NCBI GenBank assembly: GCA_036925085.1
Contig: JAUPFP010000014.1
Location: forward strand, 1,492,001 to 1,556,000
DNA from: Brachycybe producta
Lineage: Eukaryota > Arthropoda > Diplopoda > Playtdesmida > Andrognathidae
DNA: 64,000 nucleotides
Reading direction: 5' to 3'
This document shows positions 55,101-64,000 of the stretch, piece after piece. Each line of letters begins with the position of its first letter. The stretch's first letter is position 1. Made by a program: the position numbers and the translations under genes. The notes beneath the pieces are model-generated. The model searched no databases. It worked only from the letters and a program-made list of their open reading frames with translations, and had not been told where the DNA came from.

Positions 55101-55319
55101 CTCAACGGTTAGAACTTTGAAATATTTTTAAAGTTGTAAACACAAACATAACATCTTTAGCCGGGTTTTCAATAAGTAAATAAATAAATAGTCGGCATTT
55201 CTTTGAATACAGCATCATTTTCACCACATCATATAAGCCCGTGGTGGCTTTAAACATTGACCATCTCTTGTTTTTCTTCAAGAGGTCATAACGGCTCCTG
55301 TAATCTAGGTTTTCTCGCT

Positions 55320-55389
55320 CTTTTCTGAAAGAAAGAGAGAGAACGAGAGAGATGGATGGAGAGATCGAGAGAGAGAAAGAAAGAGAGAT

Positions 55390-55420
<31 letters not shown>

Positions 55421-55498
55421 AATAGAGATGGAGAGAGAGAGAGAGATGGAGATGGAGAGAGAGAGAGAAATAGAGATGGAGAGAGAGAGATGGAGACG

Positions 55499-55532
<34 letters not shown>

Positions 55533-55547
55533 AAGAGAGAGAGAGAA

Positions 55548-55600
<53 letters not shown>

Positions 55601-55672
55601 TGGAGAGAGAGAGAGATGGGAAGAGAGGGAGAGAGATGGGGAGAGAGAGAAAAATAGGGAGAGAGAGAGGTC
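55320..55672. repeat. GA-rich microsatellite
   Basis: Long GAGAGAGA runs are broken by AGAAAG, GATGG and ATAGAG words. Frames on both strands are repeat-derived. Confidence 0.92.
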
Positions 55673-56175
55673 ATCGTATATTGCCTAACTCCAATTTGTT
55701 CATTCCTTTAGAGATGATGAGGCAATGTTTTCACAACGTAATGCTAAACAACATATTGATTATTATGATGTTGATGATGATTGTAACAACAGCCAGATAG
55801 ATAGAGAGAGCGATTATAATGAGTGGGATATTATACAAAGTAATAATTATTCTAAGTGGTCAGAATAAAACAGGGAGAGAAAGAGAGAGGATTTGGAATA
55901 TCTGTACATTTTATCAAGTTTTTCCCCCCCTCAATCCATCCTGTCCTCTTCAAATCGACGAAATTGTTCTCGATTCAATTGGGAAATAATATTAGAATCT
56001 CTATCTGATAGCAACTTAAAATATTCCACTGAGAGAGTGAGAGAGAGAGAGATAGGAATTGAGAAGTAATCGATATATTGACCCCATTGGGAGAAGCTCT
56101 TCTAGGATTTTGTTTCTCTTGTGGTTCTCTGTTTCTATGTAGTGTAGGCCTATATGTCACATCCATTTATAGTGT

Positions 56176-56690
56176 TAGAACATGTTCGTTGTTCTGGTCA
56201 CTGTGGTCAGAGTGTCCAAACTTGAACAGAAACATCTTTGCGAACATTTCCAAAGAACATGTTCGTTGTTCTGTTCGCCGTGGTCAGAGTGTCCAAACTT
56301 GGACAGAAACATCCTTGCAAACATTTCCAAAGAACATATTCGTTGTTCTGTTCGCAGTGGTCGGAGTGTCCAAACTTGGAGAGAACATGTTTGCAATCAT
56401 TCTTAAAGAACATATTCGTTGTTCTGTTCGCGGTGGTCGGACTGTCCAAACTTGAACAGAAACATCCTTGCAAACATTTCCAAAGAACATATTCGTTGTT
56501 CTGTTCGCTGTGGTCGGAGTGTCCAAACTTGGAGAGAACATGTTTGCAATCATTTCCAAAGAAGATGTTCGTTGTTCTGTTCGCCGTGATCGGAGTGTCC
56601 AAACTTGGACAGAACATGTTTGCAATCATTCTTAAAGAACATGTTCGTTGTTCTGTTCACTGTGGGTCGGAGTGTCCAAACTTGAACAAG
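56176..56690. repeat. 77-bp tandem array, six to seven units
   Basis: Units begin AGAACAT(G/A)TTCGTTGTTCTG and contain GTGTCCAAACTTG. Two variants alternate irregularly: AACAGAAACATCCTTGCAAA and AGAGAACATGTTTGCAATCA. Most reading frames on both strands stay open for several units without protein-like features. Confidence 0.9.
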
Positions 56691-56771
56691 TTTCTAGGTT
56701 TTAAAAGTTTTCAAAGTGACATTTCTTTTCAGGAGTTTTTTTTTTTTTCTTCATCTTTCGTTATCTTTTCT

Positions 56772-56806
<35 letters not shown>

Positions 56807-57640
56807 TATTTTTTGGAATATATTAAAAAAGGCCCTATTGCTTTAAGATTAATGCATAGAAAAGTAGCTCGGAGGAAAATATGGATTTATTACTTTAAGA
56901 AACATGGGTTCCTTAGCCTATTTTACAGCAGTGGGATTTTATTTAAAAAATTTCGCTGTCATTTTATGTAAGCACAAAGAAGGGTTGGGTTGGGTGGAGA
57001 TGGAGATCCTCTTAATTCAGAGATTGGTTTTCTCTGTTCTGCCTATGGCAAAATATTCCCCCCCCCCCCCAAAAAAAAGCTCTTCTTTTTCCATCATTAA
57101 TGATATACTTCAGTATTACAGTAAAAGTTATTCAGGCTTATCAAGTTATATATCCATTTCTATTTGGCATATTTGGAAAAAACCATTCATCACAACAGCC
57201 ATTGGTCAGAAAAATAGTTGAATTCGACCGAAAAAAAAAAAAGAAAACTATAAACACTGCCCAAAGGAGAAATTGAGATTAGGTAAAAAGAAGATGTAAG
57301 ATAAACAAGGATTGGGCCTTAAGAGCCTATATGTGTGACGCTATTTTGAATATTAGCAGATGATAGTTATACTTCCACTTTTCGCCGTTTAGTGGCGCCC
57401 CACAGCTAAGCCATTGAAGCCAATGAGAAAGAGAAATTCCTATTTTTAAAAATACATGGTTTTAGGCAAATGTTTTGTTTTCTGCAACGAAAATTGTGAT
57501 TTTCAAAATTCAAATTGCAATATGTACGTAACAATATTGCTCATCTAGTGATAAGTTGGTACAAATTTATAATTAGTTTTTCTATTTTTAATTTCGTTTT
57601 AAAATCTCGTATTTTTTTTTAGCTCATGTTAAATCCCCTC
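56691..57640. other. Noncoding stretch
   Basis: A long T tract (about 56778-56803) and a C tract (57059-57070) are the main features. A 105-codon frame at 56904 has no recognisable motif. Confidence 0.45.
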
Positions 57641-57647
57641 CTTCGTT

Positions 57648-57777
57648 TGTTGTGTTTTTCGACGTTGAAAAGGGCAGAGCATGTGACGTCAGACTACATA
57701 ACCAACCAATTAGAAGTTGCGTTCGTCATATAAAGGGCGGAGCCAACTTTTGTTCATTTCGTTTTCTAATTACCTGT
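57648..57777. mobile_element. Family B right-half fragment
   Basis: TTTTTCGACGTTGAAAAGGG through GGGCGGAGCCAACTTTTGTT to AATTACCTGT is a right half. The left arm is absent. Confidence 0.75.
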
Positions 57778-58261
57778 GGAAATATCCACTTTTTAAGAAA
57801 ATTTGGCTTCTGTAGAGAAAGAGGCAATACTGTTGCGAGATAGCACCATCACAACTATCTCGAATATTTTTCAAGATTCGCGGGATTCTAGGATTCGAAT
57901 TGCCCATTTCTACTTTTTAGTGTTATGTTTGCTGTTATGTTTTCTAGTTTCTGTTTAAAATTTCATTCATTTCTACGGAGTTGATTAGTTTTTAGAAAAT
58001 ATTTCATTGTTTCCGATCCTCTTGAGGAGTTTGATGTGCTCGGGGTTTTTTTTAAATTTTTTCATTTAAAAACTAGAAGGTACAAAGATTATTAAGTTTC
58101 GTTTCTTAATATTGAGTTAACCTAGAGTTGGCAGTCAGCTTATTTGGGGGGGGGGGCTAGTTTTTTTTTTGGTGAAATATTTAATGATAGATCATTTTTC
58201 TTTCTTGGAACAAAGAAACAAAAAAAGTTTAGTCTTTGTTTATAATTAGACACAAAAAACA
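57778..58261. other. Noncoding stretch
   Basis: It contains the CAAGATTCGCGGGATTCTAG segment shared with 55005 and a G tract at 58146. No gene. Confidence 0.45.
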
Positions 58262-58977
58262 ACAACTAAAGAAGATCCATTTACGGAGCCCTGTAGAGGA
58301 CATGCGTTTATTTTATTATTTTACAATCCGTATATACGGATTGTGGGTTTGTATAAAGAGACTTATTAAATTGTTTGTGGGAGGAGGGAGAGAATCTGTA
58401 TATACGGATTGTAATCTGTATATAAAGGGCTTAGATGGCCATGTGATAAAACGCACCTTGTGAGTATACCTCTTATTGAGGCTTTTTTTTTAAAAGTTCT
58501 TCAGAGAAGTTGAAGTAGAGGGTCTAGAGAGGAACGGGTTTTTATGCCAATGGCTTTTCCCGTATCCAGGGTCTTCTTAGGGGTCCGCAACTGGGTGGGT
58601 CCAGGCTGTTAACCAGCCGTACCTTGGTGCGGTAAGCAGAAAAGTAAAGTGAGAAGCGTGCCCTAATACCCATTATGGGTGGGGGTGGCGCGTAGAAATT
58701 TCCTGTAATCTGTATATACGGATTGTAATCCGAACTTTTTAAAAGCCTCAATAAGAGGTATACTCACAAGGTGCGTTTTATCACATGGCCATCTAAGCCC
58801 TTTATATACAGTTTACAATCCGTATATACAGATTCTCTCCCTCCTCCCACAAACAATTTTAACAAGTTATTTTATACAAACCCACAATCCGTATATACAG
58901 ATTCTCAATCCGTATATACGGATTGAGAATCTGTATAATAAAATAAACGCATGTCCTCTACAGGGCTCCGTATCCAT
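58262..58977. mobile_element. Family D palindromic element with GC-rich loop
   Basis: The arms (about 58262-58495 and 58738-58977) are long inverted copies with GGAGCCCTGTAGAGGACATG outermost and GATGGCCATGTGATAAAACG innermost. Both arms contain several AATCCGTATATACGGATT palindromes. The 240-bp loop is GC-richer and unlike the arms (CCAGCCGTACCTTGGTGCGG). No transposase frame is present. Confidence 0.88.
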
Positions 58978-59730
58978 TTTTTTTTCTTCTAAACTTGTTA
59001 GTTATTTTGAAAGATGATTTTTTTTAAAACAAAAAAAACAAAAAGGTAAAACCATCTTTAGGGTGATTGCCTTTATTTTAGATAAAAAATTATTTTGTTT
59101 GGAAATAATATCATTATAAACCATCCCATTTCTTATCATTGTGATGAAACTCCTTGAAGCAATAATGAAAAATGTTGTCTTAATTGACTTAAGAAGGAGG
59201 AGGAGGAGGATAAGAGATTTTTTTCTTTCTTTCAAGGGATAAATATATGAAAACATGGTGTAAATAAAGACGTTTAATTTTTACCCTCATTAAACTCAGT
59301 ATGGTTTCAAATTACGATCCTCTTTTGTTAATATTTTGGCTACATTAATTAACAAAAGTGTCTTTCTTTTTTAAATCTTATAAAAAGCATCATCATAATA
59401 ATATGGTTTGTTAACAATGATGCAAGAAAAATGAACACACGAAAAATATATATCCCCTAACTTCTTGAAATCTCTTTAATATCCCTTAAGGAAGAGGAGG
59501 GGGGTTGAGAAAAGTGAAGTTGTAATCAGTTTGAACCAACAATCTGCCTAAAGAACCATCTTTTTTTTTATTTATAAAATCCTAAACCTGAAACATTTTC
59601 TAAAAAGCTTTGAAACACTTTAAGCAATGAAACCAAATCATTTCTCGGAAGCTTTTTTGAAAGTCATTTTTTGGGGTTTTCTTACCTCTTTTTCTTAAAG
59701 ACTTTTTTTTGACTCTTTGAACCCCACTCT
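58978..59730. other. AT-rich noncoding stretch
   Basis: No gene, repeat or site that I can support. Confidence 0.45.
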
Positions 59731-59734
59731 TAAG

Positions 59735-60385
59735 CCGCTATTACATTAGCAACTTTTAATGCAATAAAATGTGCAATGTGACAATGCAACTTCAATGTTT
59801 ATAGTGTGATATGACGTCATGCAACTTGATAAAACTTTCCTTTTAACTATAGTGTCAAACTCAAGTCTCACCGAGTTGCACAGGTTCAACTTTGAGAGAC
59901 TTTTCAATTAAACTTTCTGACAAACAACCAATCAGGCCGTTTGCGGGAAATGACATATGGTAACATTGAACGAATTCCCGGTTTCATTACTTCTGGTTTA
60001 TGAACTTCCTGTTAGTTGATCACAATATGGACACAAACCAAGGGGGGAGACATTGAACAGAAAATCATGTACGAGATTCACTAAGATTCACAGCAGATCC
60101 TCGTGTGGATGGAAAGTCATTTTACTTTTTAGCTGCAGTTTACTTGGATAATCCAGAATTTTAAAATTCAGTAAAACGCGGATTAAAAGTAAAATGGCTT
60201 CCGATACCCTTACGAGATTCACCCGAGTGTCGGCCCCTTGACATAAACAAAGTTTTAAAAAATTGATTGGCAAACTAGGTTGTAATAGTGTGTGATATAG
60301 AAGTTTATTACAAAGTTCTAGTTGCAAGTCACATCACAGGTTGTGTTGCAAGTTGAAGTTAGTTAGAATAGTTTAATAGGGGCTT
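59735..60385. repeat. Loose fold-back of about 650 bp
   Basis: CCGCTATTACATTAGCAACT and CAATGCAACTTCAA at the left are partly mirrored by TTGCAACACAACCTGTGATG-type sequence in inverse sense, and by AGTTTAATAGGGG at the right. The pairing is weak and the middle is unique. Confidence 0.35.
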
Positions 60386-60442
60386 TACAATACTAACTAC
60401 ACAAAGGGGGGCCAAGAGTGCAAAAACTAGATGCATATAACT

Positions 60443-60649
60443 ACAGGCAGTTAGAAATCGGGACGAACTTCAGTTGGCTCCGCCCTTGTTATGATAACCG
60501 GCAACTTCTAATTGGTTTGTTGTGTGGTTCGACGTTGAAAAGGGGCGGAGCATGTGACGTCAGACTACATAACCAACCAATTAGAAGTTGCTGGTCGTCA
60601 TAACAAGGGTGGAGCCAACTTCTGTTTGTCCCGATTTCTAACTGCCTGT
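60443..60649. mobile_element. Family B fold-back MITE with exact 9-bp duplication
   Basis: It starts ACAGGCAGTTAGAAATCGGG and ends AACTGCCTGT. The flanks CATATAACT at 60434-60442 and 60650-60658 are identical. Confidence 0.93.
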
Positions 60650-60658
60650 CATATAACT

Positions 60659-61246
60659 TGATATAAGTGTGGTTTAGTAATTGTTTTGTATAACTTTTGT
60701 TCGTGTTTACACGTGCGCAGTATGCCAGATAGATAAACACACAAATGACAACAAAACAAAAGGCCTAAAAGGGGTCACTGGCTGACATTTTGTGTTTTTT
60801 GCGGCACTTTTTTGGGGGGGAGGGGAGGTTTGTTTACTTATAGAGTAAAAGGGAGCAAGCAGTAGCCCCTGAATGTTTATTTCTGGTTCCTTATGGTTCA
60901 TTCCAAGCTGCTTATATTTCTTAAAATAGATTCATAAAGAAGCAAAAATGGGGGGGGGGGGGGGAAATGAAGAAGAAGCAAAAAAAAAAAAAAGCTGCCT
61001 GAAGTAAATCTGTGTTCTTGTTTTGCTTTTGTTTATTTTACATGTGGAACTTCGTCTTCTTCTTCTGGATTTTCTTCATGTTTTTGAATCTTCAAATATA
61101 TAAATACAGTATTAATTTGTTTATGCCTTTAGCTAAGGCATATCTTACATAGATATACACACAGTAAATGTATTCTGTGTTCATTTTATATAAAATATTG
61201 CACATGAGAGAGAGGGGGAACCATGTGATTATTCCAGGTTATCGTT
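60659..61246. other. Noncoding stretch
   Basis: A G tract plus A tract (about 60950-60993) and a short GAGAGAG run. No gene. Confidence 0.45.
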
Positions 61247-62069
61247 CATTTTTGCTTCTTTTTTTAAGGAAGCCTTGTTTCCACTGGGCTGATAATTTTG
61301 AACTTTTTGAAAATTTCAACTGGTGAAAAACACTGGTAATTAGAAAACGGGATGAACAGAAGTTGGCTCATTTTTGCTTCTTTTTTTAAGGAAGCCTCGT
61401 TTCCACTGGGCTGATAATTTTGAACTTTTTGAAAATTTCAACTGGTGAAAAACACTGGTAATTAGAAAACGGGATGAACAGAAGTTGGCTCATTTTTGCT
61501 TCTTTTTTAAGGAAGCCTCGTTTCCATTGGGCTGATAATTTTGAACTTTTTGAAAATTTCAACTGGTGAAAAACACTGATAATTAGAAAACGGGATGAAC
61601 AGAAGTTGGCTCATTTTTGCTTCTTTTCTTTAAGGAAGCCTCGTTTCCATTGGGCTGATAATTTTGAACTTTTTGAAAATTTCAACTGGTGAAAAACACT
61701 GATAATTAGAAAACGGGATGAACAGAAGTTGGCTCATTTTTGCTTCTTTTCTTTAAGGAAGCCTCGTTTCCATTGGGCTGATAATTTTGAACTTTTTGAA
61801 AATTTCAACTTGTGAAAAACACAGGCAATTAGAAAACGGGACGAACGAAAGTTGGATCATTTTTGCTTCTTTTTTTAAAGAAAGGCATTGTTTCCATTGG
61901 GCTGATAATTTTGAACTTTTTGAAAATTTCAACTGGTGAAAAACACAGGCAATTAGAAAACGGTATGAACGAAAGTTGGCACATTTTTGCTTCTTTTTTT
62001 TTAAAGAAAGCCTTGTTTCCATTGGGGTGATAATTTTGAACTTTTTGAAAATTTCAACTGGTGAAAAAC
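61247..62069. repeat. About 123-bp tandem array containing a family B terminus
   Basis: Seven units start TCATTTTTGCTTCTTTTT at roughly 61247, 61368, 61490, 61612, 61735, 61858 and 61981. Each carries CTGATAATTTTGAACTTTTT and ends with TAATTAGAAAACGGGATGAA, the family B left end. The last unit runs into a complete family B element. Confidence 0.9.
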
Positions 62070-62274
62070 ACAGGCAATTAGAAAACGGAATGAACAAAAG
62101 TTGGCTCCGCATTTTTGATGACGAACGGAAACTTCTAATTGGTTGGTTATGTAGTCTGACATCACATGCTCCGCCCTTTTCAACGTCGAACCATAACAAA
62201 CCAATTAGAAGTTGCCGTTCGTTATAAAAAAGGACGGAGCCAACTTCTGTTCATTCCGTTTTCTAATTGCCTGT
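62070..62274. mobile_element. Family B fold-back MITE at the end of the tandem array
   Basis: It starts ACAGGCAATTAGAAAACGGA and ends AATTGCCTGT. It is the likely source of the terminus amplified in the preceding array. Confidence 0.85.
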
Positions 62275-62880
62275 TGGAAAAAAAAACAGAGCAAACGTGG
62301 CTCACGCCCATTCACTCATGACAGGCGCAGGCCACGTATAATGATGAATCAGATTGAATGGAAGGGGGGGGGGGGTATATATTGTGCTCTCTTTTAACAT
62401 GGAAGAAAAAAACATTGAAAAATAATATTTGATGGCGAGTGCGAAATCGTAGGGATTTTTTTTATTATTATCGATTGAAGTCAGGAATGTTTAGATGTTT
62501 ATCATTTGTTGTTTCCTGGTCATTTTTCTCATTATCATATTTGTCTCTCAATCTGACTGGAACCACACTTTTTTTTGGTGTAACCCCTTTTTATTTTTAC
62601 CCCTTTTCTAAACCTCTTTCGGCATCCCTACTATACATATATATAGATGATAATCGTTTTAATTTTTCATCCTGATATTACATTTATCGACCTTTTTTTT
62701 TGTTCATAAAAACATTCTTGAAAGCGAATCTTTTTTTCTGTTTTATTAGCTTTAAAATATTTTAACAGCTCTCTCATCGCTTTGGTTATATATTTTAGAA
62801 ACTGATGAAACAGATGAGGTTTTTAATAGGGATGTATTTTATAAACACCCTGTATAAATTCTACCTGAAGTCCTCGTACC
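62275..62880. other. Noncoding stretch
   Basis: A G tract lies at about 62364-62375. A 78-codon frame at 62439 is Phe/Ser-rich and unsupported. Confidence 0.45.
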
Positions 62881-62884
62881 TTAT

Positions 62885-63350
62885 ACACACACACCTGATA
62901 ATTTAAATGCATTTAAATAATAAACGTGTTCTACGGAGCCCTGTGAAGGACAAACAAACAATATGAATTCAATTTATATTCAGTTAGTAATCTGAAAATA
63001 TTGAGTTAATAACTTAATACTTAAATAGAATTATATAAACTATTGACAAAAATATTGATTTAATATTTCAATTTAAAATATTAATAATAAAAGTCAATTT
63101 TTATTTGATTCATGTCCTTAACTGGATTCCGTATAATTCACCTGAACACGTTTAATTTGGATTCACTTAACTTATACCTTGTACACACATGAGTTAAATG
63201 AATTCAAATTAAATGTGTTCAGGTGAATTATACGGAATCCCGTTAAGGACATGAACTCAAATAAAAATTGACTTTTATTATTAATATTTTAAGTTGAAAT
63301 ACTAAATCAATGTTTTGTCAATAGTTTATATAATTCTATTTAAGTTCTGG
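62885..63350. mobile_element. Two family C elements in head-to-head inverted arrangement
   Basis: A copy at 62885-63178 (same orientation as 47925-48215) is followed at once by an inverted partial copy at 63185-63350. ATTCCGTATAATTCACCTGA in the first returns as TCAGGTGAATTATACGGAAT in the second, making a large palindrome. Confidence 0.85.
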
Positions 63351-63351
63351 T

Positions 63352-63702
63352 TTCGATAATCGATGGTTTCGATAATCGAAAGTTCGTATAATTGAACTCC
63401 CATTAAAAAAGGGGAGGAAAGTAAGAAAAATCCGATTGCAAATATTTTTTTTTATTTTCGTAAGAATAAGTAAAAAGAATTGGTTCCGATAACCGACGGT
63501 TCCGATCCGATAACCGACGTTTGCGATAACCGACGGTTCCGATAATCGAAAGTTCGTATAATCGAACTACCATTAAAAAAAGTGGAGAAAAGTAAGGAAA
63601 ACCCCGAGTACAAAGAACATTTTTTATTTTCGTAAGTAGAATTTCCATAAGAATAAGTAAAAAAAAAAAAATTGGTTCCGATAATCGACGTTCTACTGTA
63701 TT
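63352..63702. mobile_element. pogo/Tigger-like element end with TTCCGATAA words
   Basis: GGTTTCGATAATCGA and GGTTCCGATAACCGACG words repeat, together with two copies of TCGAAAGTTCGTATAAT. The right end CGATAATCGACGTTCTACTGTA resembles terminal repeats of pogo/Tigger non-autonomous elements (family knowledge from memory). The left end is truncated by the family C pair. Confidence 0.55.
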
Positions 63703-63844
63703 AATTTTCTTGTCTTTTTTTTATTTCGCCAGCCTTTTTAGACATTAAATTTTGGTAAACCTACAAGTTTGAGATAGAAAAGATATGCTATAATAATTGG
63801 GTATTAAAACGAGCAGAAAATGAGGTGTTTCGCATCTGCATGGA

Positions 63845-64000
63845 TAATATAATAGTAATAATAATAATAACAACAACAATAATAATATTAGAGCAAATGG
63901 GTTTAAGTTTTATTGTCGCATAAATGGCAATAATTTGAAGCATCTTTTTTTTCTTTCTCTCTCTCTGTCTCTCTCCCTCCCTCTCCCTCTCTCTCTCCCT
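63845..64000. repeat. AAT/AAC and CT microsatellites at the window edge
   Basis: TAATAATAATAACAACAACA at about 63853-63880 and a CT-rich run from 63951 to the end. Confidence 0.85.

Noticed and set aside
56207-56846. Frames of 73-202 codons on both strands over the 77-bp array
   Set aside because: They are open in several registers at once and have no composition bias or motif; best explained by the repeat.

Overview
The window is animal nuclear DNA. It is AT-rich and crowded with repeats. Its genes have short exons bounded by GT/AG introns, and one of them is a clear DNA polymerase zeta catalytic subunit. I see no bacterial, organellar or viral coding region. The host is most likely an invertebrate; nothing here fixes the phylum.

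Layout. (1) 739-7715, plus strand: the last fourteen exons I can trace of REV3L (polymerase zeta catalytic subunit). They run from the exonuclease-like domain through the polymerase motifs to the two C-terminal cysteine clusters. The 5' part lies outside the window. (2) 11703-14531, plus strand: a single long reading frame for an acidic, probably nuclear protein. It has seventeen 11-residue GPYESVPPRQR-type repeats, a bipartite nuclear signal and a C-terminal coiled coil. (3) 16317-18907, plus strand: a six-exon gene, assembled here from splice sites and phase, for a 530-residue coiled-coil protein with a divergent CAP-Gly-like C-terminus. (4) 25134-25834: two weak candidate first exons with hydrophobic segments. 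(5) 42716-44067 and 48737-51230, minus strand: two related two-exon genes. In each, exon 1 is a signal peptide and a phase-1 intron leads into exon 2. Exon 2 holds an eight-cysteine module (C-x4-C-x(11/13)-C-x3-C-x(9/16)-C-x4-CCC) followed by a long low-complexity tail. The cysteine spacing resembles beta-/big defensins (also the CSalpha-beta layout), so the pair looks like secreted defensin-like heads fused to polymer-like tails. This is the most novel item in the window.

The rest is mainly non-autonomous fold-back elements and tandem arrays. Family A has arms containing GAAACTAGAAGGGTAGCTC and occurs more than twenty times, including in REV3L introns. Family B (ACAGGCAATTAGAAA...TTTCTAATTGCCTGT, about 205 bp) has 9-bp target duplications that can be read directly at several copies, which suggests a Mutator-like origin. 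A hAT-like element with an exact 8-bp duplication lies at 35095-35452 and a pogo/Tigger-like end at 63352-63702. Families C, D, E, F, J and L have two or more copies or partial copies. Tandem arrays include a 31-bp minisatellite of more than forty units (38893-40235), a 16/32-bp array that begins with its own inverted copy (32896-33265), a 77-bp array (56176-56690), a roughly 123-bp array that amplifies one end of a family B element (61247-62069), and GA-rich microsatellites.

The genes do not form an evident pathway. REV3L acts in translesion synthesis, while the two minus-strand genes look like a small local family of secreted products. Organism, expression and exact transcript ends cannot be decided from sequence alone.
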